A DNA stretch of 64,000 nucleotides from UBA12481 sp942493265 (GTDB lineage Bacteria; Bacteroidota; Bacteroidia; Bacteroidales; UBA12481). The stretch spans positions 5,315,044-5,379,043 of the forward strand of contig OW818688.1 in NCBI GenBank assembly GCA_942493265.1. The letters are read 5' to 3'. Below the pieces are notes generated by a model. That model saw only the letters and a program-made list of their open reading frames with translations. It had not been told where the DNA came from and did no database searches. The position numbers and the translations under genes were made by a program. This document shows, piece after piece, positions 15,976 to 24,618 of this stretch; position 1 is the stretch's first letter, and each line of letters starts with the position of its first letter.

Positions 15976-15999
15976 AGGTATGTCGTTTAACAGGTTGAT

Positions 16000-16007
16000 C
16001 AAAAATA
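16000..16007 (-). promoter_or_regulatory. Putative -7 box for the cyclophilin-CPBP-GNAT operon
   Basis: Minus-strand TATTTTTG matches TAnnTTTG, 24 bases upstream of the ATG at 15975. No clear TTTG at -33. Confidence 0.4.
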
Positions 16008-16049
16008 TAAAAATGAGGAAAAGTTTTTCCGATTTTCCATCTTTACAGG

Positions 16050-17054
16050 ATGAAACAGCTAATTTTTATACCAATTGTGCTTTTATCCTTCATCACCAGG
16101 ATATCTGCACAGGAAAATCAGCCGGTAACCCCAGCTGAATTAAAAACATGGTGCACCTGGCTGGCCTGCGACGAAATGAAGGGCAGAAAGAACGGCTCGC
16201 CCGAAATAAAAAAAGCGGCAGAGTATATTGCCGAGGCTTATAAGAGAGCCGGATTGAAGCCATACTCGTCTGAAACCGGATACTTGCAGGAATACATCAT
16301 CACAGGACGAAATAAGTCGGGGATACCTGAACGCAATGTTATCGGAATGATGGAGGGATCAGATCCTCAGTTAAAGAAGGAATGGATAATCCTCTCGGCG
16401 CATTTCGATCATATCGGAATCGGAAAAGCTGTTGACGGCGACTCCATATACAATGGCGCCGATGATAATGCCACAGGAACAGTAACGGTAATGGCGCTGG
16501 CCAGAATGCTTGGATCATCGAAGGTAAAACCCAAGCGTTCGATCATGTTTGTCGCCTACAGCGGCGAGGAAATGGGACGGCGCGGCTCCAGATGGTTCGC
16601 GGAGCATCCACCGGTCCCTTTGGAACAGGTTAAGCTCAACCTTAATTTTGAAATGGAGGGAGAGAGTGCAACTTTGGGAAAAAACATCTATATCCTTACG
16701 GGTCACCAGTATACCGACTTTGACAATCTGCTGGATGAATACAATAAGAAAACCAATTGGGTACTGGCCCGGAAATATAAATCCCCGGAATGGATTTTCA
16801 CAGGTTCCGACAATGCATCGCTGGCACTGAAAAATGTGGGCAACAAATTAGTATTGAACATTCCGGCTTTCACCATCGTCACAACTGACGACATGAATTT
16901 CATACACAAAGTCACCGATGAACCTGACCGGATGGATTATGACAACATGGCTTCACTGGTTTCCTACAGCACCGGGCTGGTTTTGTTCCTGTCGGCAGAT
17001 CCGCTCGTCATACATTGGGATCAGGCGGCATTCGACAAATTCAATAAGCGGTAA
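16050..17054 (+). CDS. Secreted M28-family zinc aminopeptidase
   Basis: 334 aa with a signal peptide ending in ISAQ (residue 21). Catalytic residues: LSAHFDHIG (His118, Asp120), YNGADDNATG (Asp138), AYSGEEMGRRGS (Glu173/174). This compact single-domain layout without a PA insert differs from the larger M28 peptidase at 3612-5003. It probably trims amino acids from peptides in the periplasm. The 3' end overlaps the convergent methyltransferase gene by 14 bp. Confidence 0.93.
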   Translation: MKQLIFIPIVLLSFITRISAQENQPVTPAELKTWCTWLACDEMKGRKNGSPEIKKAAEYIAEAYKRAGLKPYSSETGYLQEYIITGRNKSGIPERNVIGMMEGSDPQLKKEWIILSAHFDHIGIGKAVDGDSIYNGADDNATGTVTVMALARMLGSSKVKPKRSIMFVAYSGEEMGRRGSRWFAEHPPVPLEQVKLNLNFEMEGESATLGKNIYILTGHQYTDFDNLLDEYNKKTNWVLARKYKSPEWIFTGSDNASLALKNVGNKLVLNIPAFTIVTTDDMNFIHKVTDEPDRMDYDNMASLVSYSTGLVLFLSADPLVIHWDQAAFDKFNKR

Positions 17055-17823
17055 CATTGCATTTCAGCACATAGCTCACATACACATATTCGCCTGATAC
17101 GAACTGGTTGTAAGTTTCAGAACCAATGGTTCCGGCAAAATTCAAAGCAGTTTTGTGAAGGAATTTAGGAACCAGCTTCCTGACCAACCTGCGCTTACGT
17201 TCATCATCCAGCTCCAGGGCCAGTACAACCTGCTTATTGATAACCATTTCCCTTTCAATTATCATCCCGCTGGATGCAATCTGGCTCTCCAACTCTTCGA
17301 TCTCCCATTTATACCGGAAATCAGTAAACAAAAAACACCCGTCGGGTCGTAAAATGCGTACCACTTCCGACAGAAATGCCTTCATATCAGGGTAACGATG
17401 CGAGGATTCTACGTTGAGCACCACATCACACGAATTACTTTCCAAGGCCAGGTTCTGGGCATCTCCCTGCAAAAATGACAATCCATCCAATGAATAATGG
17501 CGGTTGCAAAACGCGGCGGCTTCCTTATCCAGGTCAACTCCCAGAGCCGATGCCGGAGAGAAATTCTTAGTCACATAGGCCAGTCCGCCACCCCTGCCAC
17601 AGCCTACCTCAACGATATCCTTATTTTTAATATCGGCTGCACAAACAAGATGGTGATAAAGCTGGGTCGAATAACGGTCAGGCTCGCTATGTTTGTCCAG
17701 TACAGGCATCTGGTCCTGATCACAATAGCCGAAATTCATGAATAAAATTTCTGCCTGTTTGTCGATTTTGTTCACATACCAATACCAGATTCTGAACAAT
17801 TGTTCACGGATTTGCAACTTCAT
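17041..17823 (-). CDS. Class I SAM-dependent methyltransferase, possibly acting on a lipid
   Basis: 260 aa. Motif I is DIVEVGCGRGGGLAYV (about 69-84), followed by ALGVDLDKEA and CDVVLNVESSHRYPDM. The pre-motif region MNFGYCDQDQ and the family pattern resemble methyltransferases of phenolic lipids, tocopherol and sterol-like substrates. The hydrophobic substrate idea also rests on its position, divergent with 92 bp from two acyltransferase genes; that is inference. Its start is the ATG at 17823; no promoter matching the consensus was found. Confidence 0.85.
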   Translation of the reverse strand: MKLQIREQLFRIWYWYVNKIDKQAEILFMNFGYCDQDQMPVLDKHSEPDRYSTQLYHHLVCAADIKNKDIVEVGCGRGGGLAYVTKNFSPASALGVDLDKEAAAFCNRHYSLDGLSFLQGDAQNLALESNSCDVVLNVESSHRYPDMKAFLSEVVRILRPDGCFLFTDFRYKWEIEELESQIASSGMIIEREMVINKQVVLALELDDERKRRLVRKLVPKFLHKTALNFAGTIGSETYNQFVSGEYVYVSYVLKCNVTAY

Positions 17824-17914
17824 GGAATATAGGTCAGTTTATGTTTAGTTATCCGCCGCAAGAAACAAACTTTTTTTCTCTGTTTTCCGGCCGGGTTAAA
17901 ATTCTTTGCCGTGA

Positions 17915-19744
17915 ATGGATTCAACTATTAAGGAGATTCCTAACTTGAGCCGCATTTCCAATTATTACCCTGTCTTGATTTCATTGAAATATCAAATGAA
18001 TCGCACACCGCCGTCAATACCTCACCGGAGAAGAAAGCCAAGGCTTCATCAACTTGTTGCTTCAGAATCAGGTGCAAAGGGAATCACCCGTGTTGATCAA
18101 CTTTTAGCGCAACTGGAAATCTCGATAGAGATTTTCGAAAAAGACATTTGCCGGATCCCTAAAACAGGGCCCTTTATTGTAATAGCCAACCATCCTTTCG
18201 GCGGAGTCGACGATTTACTTTTACTGAAACTATTTTCAAACCTTCGCCCCGACCTTAAAATATTTTCCAGGCCAATCCTTCGTAAGCTTGGAGGCCTGGA
18301 TGAGTTCTTTTTGCCCGGACCCGGATTCGCCGGTGCCGGAAGCCAGCGATCCACGCTCGAACAAATGCTCCAGGTGACAAAACACCTTCAGGATGGCGGG
18401 TGCCTTGGGATCTTCCCGTCAGGAAAAATTTCAGGCTATGACCTGAGGTCCCAAACGATTGTGGATGAACAATGGAGCACTACCGCACTGATGTTTATCC
18501 GGAATGCCAAAGTTCCGGTAATACCGTTTTACGTTAAAGGATCCAACAGCATACTTTTCCAGCTGCTGGGTTTTATTCATCCTTCATTACAGGCATGGAG
18601 GCTGCCTTCTGAATTATTGAACAAAAGGCACCACCCCATCGCAGTCAGGATCGGAAACCCGATTGCCGCAAAGGATCAGGAGGCTTTCAATGATTTATCC
18701 AGATATGGGCGCTATTTAAGGGCCAAGACTTACGCTCTGGGGACCTCCCTGGAAGTCAAAAAATCAGCACCGGCAGCTGATATGGCCGATCAGGATCCAG
18801 AACCCATCATATCTCCTGTGTCAGACATTCTTCTTCAGAATGAAATTGATCATCTTGAAAAGCAATATCAGCTTTTCGAAGTTGCTTCATTTAAAGTATT
18901 TTGTGCCCCGGCGGCGGCGATTCCGCAAATCATAACCGAAATCGGCAGGTTACGTGAAGTGACCTTCCGCCAGGTTGGTGAGGGGACCAACAAAAAAACA
19001 GATACTGATGAGTTCGACATCTACTACCAGCACCTGTTTGTCTGGGACAGCGAAGCAAAAAAAATTGTCGGGGCTTACCGAATCGGTATGGGTGCGGATA
19101 TTTTCAGGGAATATGGCATCAAGGGGTTTTATATATTCAGCCTTTTCAAGATCAGTAAAGGTTTCTTCCCGGTGATGAGCAACGCAATTGAATTGGGCAG
19201 ATCGTTCATCGTACTGGAATATCAAAAGAAGCCGCTATCGCTGTTTTGCCTCTGGAAAGGCATCCTGCTTTTTGTTATCAATCACCCTGAATACCGCTAT
19301 CTGATTGGCCCGGTAAGCATTAGTAACCGTTTCTCCGACTTCTCCCGAAGCCTGATGATAAAATACATCAGACAGCACTTTTTCGACCATCAATGGGCTA
19401 AATATGTATTGCCGCGTAACGCATTCATATCCGACACCGGTGACGTGGATGTTGAGATTTTGCTGGATGGGCCTAAGGATCTGAGCAAATTCGACAAACA
19501 CATTCGCGAAGTGAATCTGGAAAATATGGGAGTACCTGTTTTATTGAAAAAATATCTGGATATAAACGGCAAAATTGTAGCCTTCAATATTGACCCGAAA
19601 TTCAATGATGCGTGCGACGGACTGGTAGTTATTGATCTGTTGAATATCCCCATTCAGGTTTTAACCTCACTCACAAAGGATATCGATGATGAGCCAGCTC
19701 TGGACCGCATGAAAAACGGCCACCAACACAATAAGAAAATTTGA
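17915..19744 (+). CDS. Bifunctional acyltransferase, PlsC + hemolysin-type GNAT (OlsF/GlsF-like), aminolipid synthesis
   Basis: 609 aa, a fusion. The N-terminal half (about 80-290) is a PlsC-type O-acyltransferase with NHPFGGVDD (92-100), FPSGKIS and VIPFYVKGSNS. The C-terminal half (about 300-590) is the putative-hemolysin GNAT domain: LREVTFRQVGEGTNKKTD, HLFVWDSEAKKIVGAYRIG, ELGRSFIV and YLIGPVSISNRF. This architecture is that of OlsF/GlsF, where the GNAT part N-acylates an amino acid with a 3-hydroxyacyl group and the PlsC part adds the ester-linked acyl chain, giving ornithine or glycine lipids. Which amino acid is used cannot be read. A second PlsC gene follows 14 bp downstream. Confidence 0.88.
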   Translation: MDSTIKEIPNLSRISNYYPVLISLKYQMNRTPPSIPHRRRKPRLHQLVASESGAKGITRVDQLLAQLEISIEIFEKDICRIPKTGPFIVIANHPFGGVDDLLLLKLFSNLRPDLKIFSRPILRKLGGLDEFFLPGPGFAGAGSQRSTLEQMLQVTKHLQDGGCLGIFPSGKISGYDLRSQTIVDEQWSTTALMFIRNAKVPVIPFYVKGSNSILFQLLGFIHPSLQAWRLPSELLNKRHHPIAVRIGNPIAAKDQEAFNDLSRYGRYLRAKTYALGTSLEVKKSAPAADMADQDPEPIISPVSDILLQNEIDHLEKQYQLFEVASFKVFCAPAAAIPQIITEIGRLREVTFRQVGEGTNKKTDTDEFDIYYQHLFVWDSEAKKIVGAYRIGMGADIFREYGIKGFYIFSLFKISKGFFPVMSNAIELGRSFIVLEYQKKPLSLFCLWKGILLFVINHPEYRYLIGPVSISNRFSDFSRSLMIKYIRQHFFDHQWAKYVLPRNAFISDTGDVDVEILLDGPKDLSKFDKHIREVNLENMGVPVLLKKYLDINGKIVAFNIDPKFNDACDGLVVIDLLNIPIQVLTSLTKDIDDEPALDRMKNGHQHNKKI

Positions 19745-19758
19745 TTCCCTCAGGCACC

Positions 19759-20574
19759 ATGAAATATATTGACCTCGCAGCCTCAATCAAGGAAAGTGAT
19801 TCGGCATTTTTGAAAAAACTGCCACGGTTTCTGGTCCGGCTGATTGAAAAGATAATAAAACAGGATGAGTTGAATATCATTCTGGAAAAATACAAAGATT
19901 GCGAAGGTGCTGATTTTCACCGGAGCATCGTCAAAGAATTCAATCTGAAACTGGAGGTGGAGGGACTTGAAAACCTGCCGGAAAACGGGAAATGCTTTTT
20001 CCTGGCCAACCATCCGTTTGGAATCATCGATGGGATGTGTCTCACCAAAACAGTTCTCGAAAAATATGGGGTATTCAAAGCGATTGGAAATGAATCCTTT
20101 AATTTCATCCCTAACCTCCGCCCGTATATTGCCCTCGTGAATCCTTACGGGATGAGCTCCAGAGCTTATGTAACAGAGTTTGAGAAGCTCTACCAGTCTG
20201 ATATGGCGATTACTCATTTTCCGGCCGGGGAAGTATCCCGCCGGTACGATGGAAAAATCCAGGACACCGTTTGGCAGAAGAGTTTCATTGTGCGGGCCGT
20301 TTCCTGCCAGAGGGACATTGTACCCTTTTATTTCTACGGTAGAAATTCTATCCTGTTTTACAGCATTAACTTGATCCGAAGGGCATTAGGTATTAAAACC
20401 AATATTGAACTGGCCTTACTGCCTCGCGAGATGTTTTTGAAAAGGAATAAAACCATCCGGTTTAAGATTGGCAAGCCGATATCCTGGAAAAGTTTCGACC
20501 GGTCGAAAACACCGGTACAATGGGCGGCACATGTCAGGGATCAGGTATATGAAATGGGACGACAACCCTGGTGA
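19759..20574 (+). CDS. PlsC-type lysophospholipid/lyso-aminolipid O-acyltransferase (GlsA-like)
   Basis: 271 aa from the ATG at 19759. Motifs of the family: FFLANHPFGIIDGM (NHPFGIID at 84-91), VNPYGMSSRAY, FPAGEVSRR and IVPFYFYGRNSILFY. It resembles the free O-acyltransferase of Bacteroides glycine-lipid synthesis (GlsA) more than a house-keeping PlsC. It lies directly after the fused OlsF/GlsF-like gene, apparently in one operon, and is followed by terminators and tRNAs. Alternative: a lysophosphatidic acid acyltransferase. The redundancy with the N-terminal PlsC domain of its neighbour is unexplained. Confidence 0.88.
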   Translation: MKYIDLAASIKESDSAFLKKLPRFLVRLIEKIIKQDELNIILEKYKDCEGADFHRSIVKEFNLKLEVEGLENLPENGKCFFLANHPFGIIDGMCLTKTVLEKYGVFKAIGNESFNFIPNLRPYIALVNPYGMSSRAYVTEFEKLYQSDMAITHFPAGEVSRRYDGKIQDTVWQKSFIVRAVSCQRDIVPFYFYGRNSILFYSINLIRRALGIKTNIELALLPREMFLKRNKTIRFKIGKPISWKSFDRSKTPVQWAAHVRDQVYEMGRQPW

Positions 20575-20589
20575 ACAGGCCAATAAATC

Positions 20590-20627
20590 AAAAAACGGAA
20601 TTCCGCATCAGCAGAATTCCGTTTTTT
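20590..20627 (-). terminator. Intrinsic terminator after tRNA-Leu; may also serve the acyltransferase operon
   Basis: AAAAAACGGAATTC and GAATTCCGTTTTTT form a perfect 14-bp stem around a 10-base loop, with T-runs in both directions. It lies between the convergent acyltransferase gene (stop at 20574) and tRNA-Leu, so it is probably bidirectional. Confidence 0.85.
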
Positions 20628-20628
20628 G

Positions 20629-20713
20629 TACCCGGGACCGGAATCGAACCGGTACGACCGTAATGGCCACAGGATTTTAAGTCCAGCGCGTCTACCAGTT
20701 CCGCCACCCGGGC
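20629..20713 (-). tRNA. tRNA-Leu (UAA)
   Basis: 85-nt class II tRNA on the minus strand: acceptor GCCCGGG with CCCGGGT, D arm GTGGCGGAACTGGTAGACGC, anticodon loop ACTTAAAAT giving TAA, a long variable arm and T loop GGTTCGATTCC. CCA is not encoded. Confidence 0.94.
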
Positions 20714-20752
20714 GCGTTGTGAGTGGATGGTGTGCGTGTGCAGTGTGAAGTC

Positions 20753-20795
20753 AAATAAAAGCCTGAATGTGGTAGTGACATCCAGGCTATTTTTT
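20753..20795 (-). terminator. Intrinsic terminator after tRNA-Gly
   Basis: AGCCTGAATG (20760-20769) and CATCCAGGCT (20780-20789) pair with one mismatch around a 10-base loop. T-rich sequence follows on the minus strand (TTTTATTTGA). It separates tRNA-Gly from tRNA-Leu. Confidence 0.75.
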
Positions 20796-20796
20796 G

Positions 20797-20869
<73 letters not shown>

Positions 20870-20940
20870 ATTTGGGATTGCAAATATAAACGAACTTTGC
20901 TTTTATTGAAAAATTTCGGTCACTTTTTTTTCACAAGTCT

Positions 20941-21504
20941 TTATCCACCCAGTTCCCTGTACCTGAAACAATCGACAAGATGGTCATTTACCATCCCGGC
21001 AGCCTGCAAGAAGGCATACACAATAGTTGATCCGACGAATTTGAATCCCCTATTAATCAAATCCTTACTTATGCGATCAGACAATTCGGTTTTGGCCGGC
21101 ATCCCTTTCAGCGAAGTCAGTTCATGATGCTCCACTTTGCCATCGGTAAACCTCCAGATATAAGCATCAAAGCTTCCGAACTCCTCCTGTATCTTTAAAA
21201 ATGCATGTGCATTGGTCACGGCAGATCGGATTTTCAGCTGATTCCGGATGATTCCTGCGTCGTTCATCAGATTTTGAATCTTATTTTCGTCATAAGTGGC
21301 AACAATCGCAGGATCGAAATGATCGAAAGCAGTCCGGAAATTTTCACGCTTATGCAAAACTGTTCGCCAGCTCAATCCGGCCTGAAAAGCATCCAGCACA
21401 ATAAATTCGAACCATTTCCGGTCGTCATGAACAGGAGTACCCCACTCGGTATCATGATATCCGAGCATCAGCGGGTCATTGGAGGGCCATTCACAGGTTG
21501 ACAT
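20941..21504 (-). CDS. tag: DNA-3-methyladenine glycosylase I
   Basis: 187 aa, the normal length of Tag. It removes N3-methyladenine from alkylated DNA. The start MSTCEWPSNDPLMLGYHDTE carries the conserved Cys and the YHDxEWG motif; DAFQAGLSWRTVLHKRENF (active-site helix with Trp), GIIRNQLKI and KFVGSTIVYAFLQAAGMVNDH with the C-terminal His follow. These cover the zinc-binding and base-pocket residues of the family. A repair gene next to mutS across a repeat element; no shared operon is evident. Confidence 0.95.
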   Translation of the reverse strand: MSTCEWPSNDPLMLGYHDTEWGTPVHDDRKWFEFIVLDAFQAGLSWRTVLHKRENFRTAFDHFDPAIVATYDENKIQNLMNDAGIIRNQLKIRSAVTNAHAFLKIQEEFGSFDAYIWRFTDGKVEHHELTSLKGMPAKTELSDRISKDLINRGFKFVGSTIVYAFLQAAGMVNDHLVDCFRYRELGG

Positions 21505-21539
21505 TCTTTCGTATTTTTTTGATTATGTGATACTTATTA

Positions 21540-21890
21540 GGGCATAGGGCAGAAGGCAAAAGGCAGAAATTAGCAAAAAGAATTAAGTTAAAAGTTAAGT
21601 ATTAAGTAATAAAGTAACCCTCAGCGAAGTGTCATCTACCACCGAGTAACCCTCGGAGCGTTTTCATCACTGCGAAGGCGGGGACGGGACCGCGTTCCTT
21701 ACCCAGCATGCCTTTGAGAGCAATCACCACTTAAATTCGTTGCAGAGTCAGGACAGCGCCCAAGGGCCTCTTGTTAGAGCGAAGCGGTCCCGACTTTCGG
21801 GATGACACTTCTCCGAGGCGAACTTAGTTACCTAATACTTAACTCTTATGCCTAATTTTTGCCTTCTGCCTTCTGCCTTTTGCCCTATTT
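21540..21890. repeat. About 350-bp foldback (inverted-repeat) element, MITE-like
   Basis: The arms at about 21545-21640 and 21800-21889 are inverted copies at roughly 80% identity. Both contain, in order, GGCAAAAGGCAGAA or a close variant, AGTTAAGTATTA, GTAA..AAGT and GAAGTGTCATC. The centre is GC-rich (GGGACCGC near 21690 against GCGGTCCC near 21785) and extends the pairing. It holds no coding frame. The right end lies on the mutS stop codon (TAG at 21887-21885) and the left end 36 bp from the tag start. No transposase is present, so it would be non-autonomous if mobile. Confidence 0.65.
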
Positions 21891-24503
21891 AAGTCCCGTA
21901 ATCCTCTTAATATCATTCAGCTTATTCAAAGCCTCCATTGGCGTAAGATTATTGATATCCAGTCTGGCAATTTCATCACGTATCTGTTTCAGAACCGGGT
22001 CATCAAGCTGAAAAAAGGATAACTGTAGTCCTTCCCGGTGACTGGCCAGCTCTTTTACAGGCTCCCGTGTGAGTTCGGTCCTGTGCGAAGTTTCCAGGTC
22101 TTTCAGAATCTCATTTGCCCGGGCAACGATCGATTTGGGCATGCCGGCCATCCTGGCAACATGGATACCAAAACTGTGCTCGCTGCCTCCCCTGACGAGC
22201 TTACGGAGAAATATGACTTTGTTATCGAGTTCCCTCACTGAAACATTAAAATTCTTTACCCGTTTGAAGGATTCCTCCATTTCATTCAGCTCGTGGTAAT
22301 GCGTTGCAAATAGGGTTTTAGCCCTTGCCACCGGATGTTCGTGGATATATTCCACTATCGACCAGGCAATTGAAATGCCATCATAGGTACTGGTACCCCG
22401 TCCGAGTTCATCAAACAGGATCAGTGATCTGGGCGACAGGTTATTGATAATGCTGGCTGCCTCAGTCATTTCCACCATAAAGGTTGACTCGCCCAGGGAC
22501 AGGTTATCCGACGCCCCCACACGGGTGAAAATCTTATCGACAATGCCTACAGTAGCCGATTCGGCAGGAACAAAGCAGCCGATCTGGGCGAGAAGCACAA
22601 TCAGGGCGGTCTGCCGCAGCAGCGCCGACTTACCGGCCATATTCGGCCCCGTAATGATTATAATTTGCTGGGTTTCGGTGTCAAGGTCCAGATCATTGGC
22701 AATATACTGTTCACCTGCCGGCAATTGCTTTTCAATTACCGGATGCCGCCCCTGCCTGATTTCCAGAATATTCTCTTCGGTTAAAACCGGCCTGACGTAA
22801 CGATTAGTGATAGCAACTGAGGCAAACGCTCTGAGCACATCCAGTGTAGCAATCAGCCGGGCATCAAGCTGAACAGGAGTGATATAGTCCGACAAAGCAA
22901 CCACTAGCTCATTAAAGAGCCGCGTTTCAATCTCCAGTATCCGTTCTTCGGCTCCAAGTATCTTAACTTCATATTCTTTAAGTTCCTCATTGATATATCG
23001 TTCCGCACCAACGAGGGTTTGCTTGCGCGTCCATTCCGGAGGCACTTTCTCTTTGTGCAGGTTCCTGACCTCAAAATAGTAACCGAATATATTATTGAAC
23101 CCTACTTTTAATGAGGTGATACCGGTTCTTACACTTTCCCTTTCCTGGAGATTTGCCAGATAATCCTTTCCTGAGAAGGCCATTTCGCGCAGTTCATCCA
23201 GATCAGCATGCACACCGGATGCTATCACCCTACCTTTGCCCACCTGATTGGGGGCATCGGCTACCAGTTCGCGCTCAATACGGTCGCGGATGGTACGACA
23301 AGGATTCAATTGCTCGCCAATGCGGCGCAAGGTGGCATCGTCAGAGGATTCACAGGCCAGCTTCACCGGTTCAATTGCCGAAAGTGCGAACCGCAGCTGA
23401 ACCACTTCCCTCGGACTGATCCTGGCCACTGCCGCCTTCGAGATCAGCCGCTCCAGGTCGCCGATATGCCTCACCTGATCCTCAATATGTTCACGGAAAT
23501 CAGGATGTTTTAAAAAATATTCAACCACATTAAACCGTTCGTTCAAAAGCTGAATCTCTTTCAATGGCAGAGCCATCCATCGTTTCAGCATCCGGGCACC
23601 GATCGGGGAAATAGTTTGATCGATCACATCAATGAGCGTTTTACCTCCTTCATTGATCGACTGGAAAAGCTCGAGGTTGCGGATGGTAAATTTATCGAGC
23701 CATACGAAATTATCCTCCTCAATTCTCGAAATCGACTGAATATGACGGGTCCGTGCATGCTGCGTAAGATCAAGATAATGCAGGATCGCCCCTGCGGATA
23801 TCGTTGCACATTCCATGTTTGCAATCCCGAACCCCTTTAGCGACGCAGTTTCAAATTGCTGCAGAAGCCGCTCCTGAGCGGCATCAGCGGTAAATATCCA
23901 GTCGTCCAGCTTATAAGAGTAGAACTTATATCCAAAATAATTTTCAAACAGCTTCTCTTTGCCCCGCTCATACAGCACTTCCTTCGGGGCAAAATTATTC
24001 AGCAGCTTATCCACATATTCAAACGACCCTTCAGCTGTAACAAACTCACCTGTTGAGATATCCATAAACGAAACACCGGCCATCTGCCTTTCAATATGGA
24101 CTGCCGCAAGGAAATTGTTTTCCTTATGTTCAAGGATCTGATCGTTAATGGAAACCCCGGGGGTAATCAGCTCGGTAACCCCTCTTTTTACGATCTTTTT
24201 TGTCAGCTTCGGATCTTCAAGCTGTTCACAGATGGCTACCCGCTCACCGGCTCTTACCAGCTTGGGCAAATAAGTATCGAGGGCATGGAAAGGGAATCCC
24301 GCCAGTTCCACAAAAGTGGCTGCACCGTTTGCCCGTCTGGTTAAAGTAATCCCGAGAATTTTGGATGCCTTTATGGCATCTTCTGAAAAGGTTTCATAAA
24401 AATCCCCTACCCGAAACAGCAAAACTGCATCAGGATATTTATGCTTGACCGCCATATACTGCTTCATCAGCGGCGTATCCACCAGTGGTTCGTTTAAAGC
24501 CAT
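21885..24503 (-). CDS. mutS: DNA mismatch repair protein MutS
   Basis: 872 aa. The N-terminal mismatch-recognition domain begins PLMKQYMAVKHKYPDAVLLFRVGDFYETF, with the Phe-x-Glu reader in the RVGDFYETF block. The clamp and lever domains follow. The ATPase has Walker A GPNMAGKSALLRQ (about residue 625), Walker B LILFDELGRGTSTYDG and the signature STFMVEMTEAASI, ending with a short dimerisation tail. The Ala after the Walker A Ser is common in this phylum. A TATCTTTG box lies 21 bases upstream, and the stop codon coincides with the end of a foldback repeat. Confidence 0.98.
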   Translation of the reverse strand: MALNEPLVDTPLMKQYMAVKHKYPDAVLLFRVGDFYETFSEDAIKASKILGITLTRRANGAATFVELAGFPFHALDTYLPKLVRAGERVAICEQLEDPKLTKKIVKRGVTELITPGVSINDQILEHKENNFLAAVHIERQMAGVSFMDISTGEFVTAEGSFEYVDKLLNNFAPKEVLYERGKEKLFENYFGYKFYSYKLDDWIFTADAAQERLLQQFETASLKGFGIANMECATISAGAILHYLDLTQHARTRHIQSISRIEEDNFVWLDKFTIRNLELFQSINEGGKTLIDVIDQTISPIGARMLKRWMALPLKEIQLLNERFNVVEYFLKHPDFREHIEDQVRHIGDLERLISKAAVARISPREVVQLRFALSAIEPVKLACESSDDATLRRIGEQLNPCRTIRDRIERELVADAPNQVGKGRVIASGVHADLDELREMAFSGKDYLANLQERESVRTGITSLKVGFNNIFGYYFEVRNLHKEKVPPEWTRKQTLVGAERYINEELKEYEVKILGAEERILEIETRLFNELVVALSDYITPVQLDARLIATLDVLRAFASVAITNRYVRPVLTEENILEIRQGRHPVIEKQLPAGEQYIANDLDLDTETQQIIIITGPNMAGKSALLRQTALIVLLAQIGCFVPAESATVGIVDKIFTRVGASDNLSLGESTFMVEMTEAASIINNLSPRSLILFDELGRGTSTYDGISIAWSIVEYIHEHPVARAKTLFATHYHELNEMEESFKRVKNFNVSVRELDNKVIFLRKLVRGGSEHSFGIHVARMAGMPKSIVARANEILKDLETSHRTELTREPVKELASHREGLQLSFFQLDDPVLKQIRDEIARLDINNLTPMEALNKLNDIKRITGLK

Positions 24504-24523
24504 CCTTACGTTTTCGATTTGAA

Positions 24524-24531
24524 CAAAGATA
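24524..24531 (-). promoter_or_regulatory. Putative -7 box for mutS
   Basis: Minus-strand TATCTTTG matches TAnnTTTG. The ATG is at 24503, giving a leader of about 14 nt. The nearest TTTG upstream is 25 bases away, longer than usual. Confidence 0.45.
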
Positions 24532-24559
24532 AAATTTATCCGGTAGTTGCGCCGGCCAA

Positions 24560-24593
24560 ATTGCTTTCATCCCATACCAATTATGTACTTTAG
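24560..24593 (+). promoter_or_regulatory. Putative promoter of the saccharopine-dehydrogenase-like gene
   Basis: ATTG (24560-24563) lies 22 bases before TACTTTAG (24586-24593), one mismatch each from TTTG and TAnnTTTG. The ATG at 24619 follows 25 bases later. Confidence 0.4.
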
Positions 24594-24618
24594 CGAACAA
24601 CCGTTTATCTGAAAAATA

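Noticed and set aside
3612..17054. The two M28 peptidases as a recent duplication
   Set aside because: They differ in length, in the presence of the PA insert and in the sequences around the metal ligands, so they are distant paralogues.
21885..24503. Changed Walker A (GKSALLRQ) as a defective MutS
   Set aside because: The Lys-Ser pair that binds nucleotide is intact and Ala in the next position is common in Bacteroidetes MutS.
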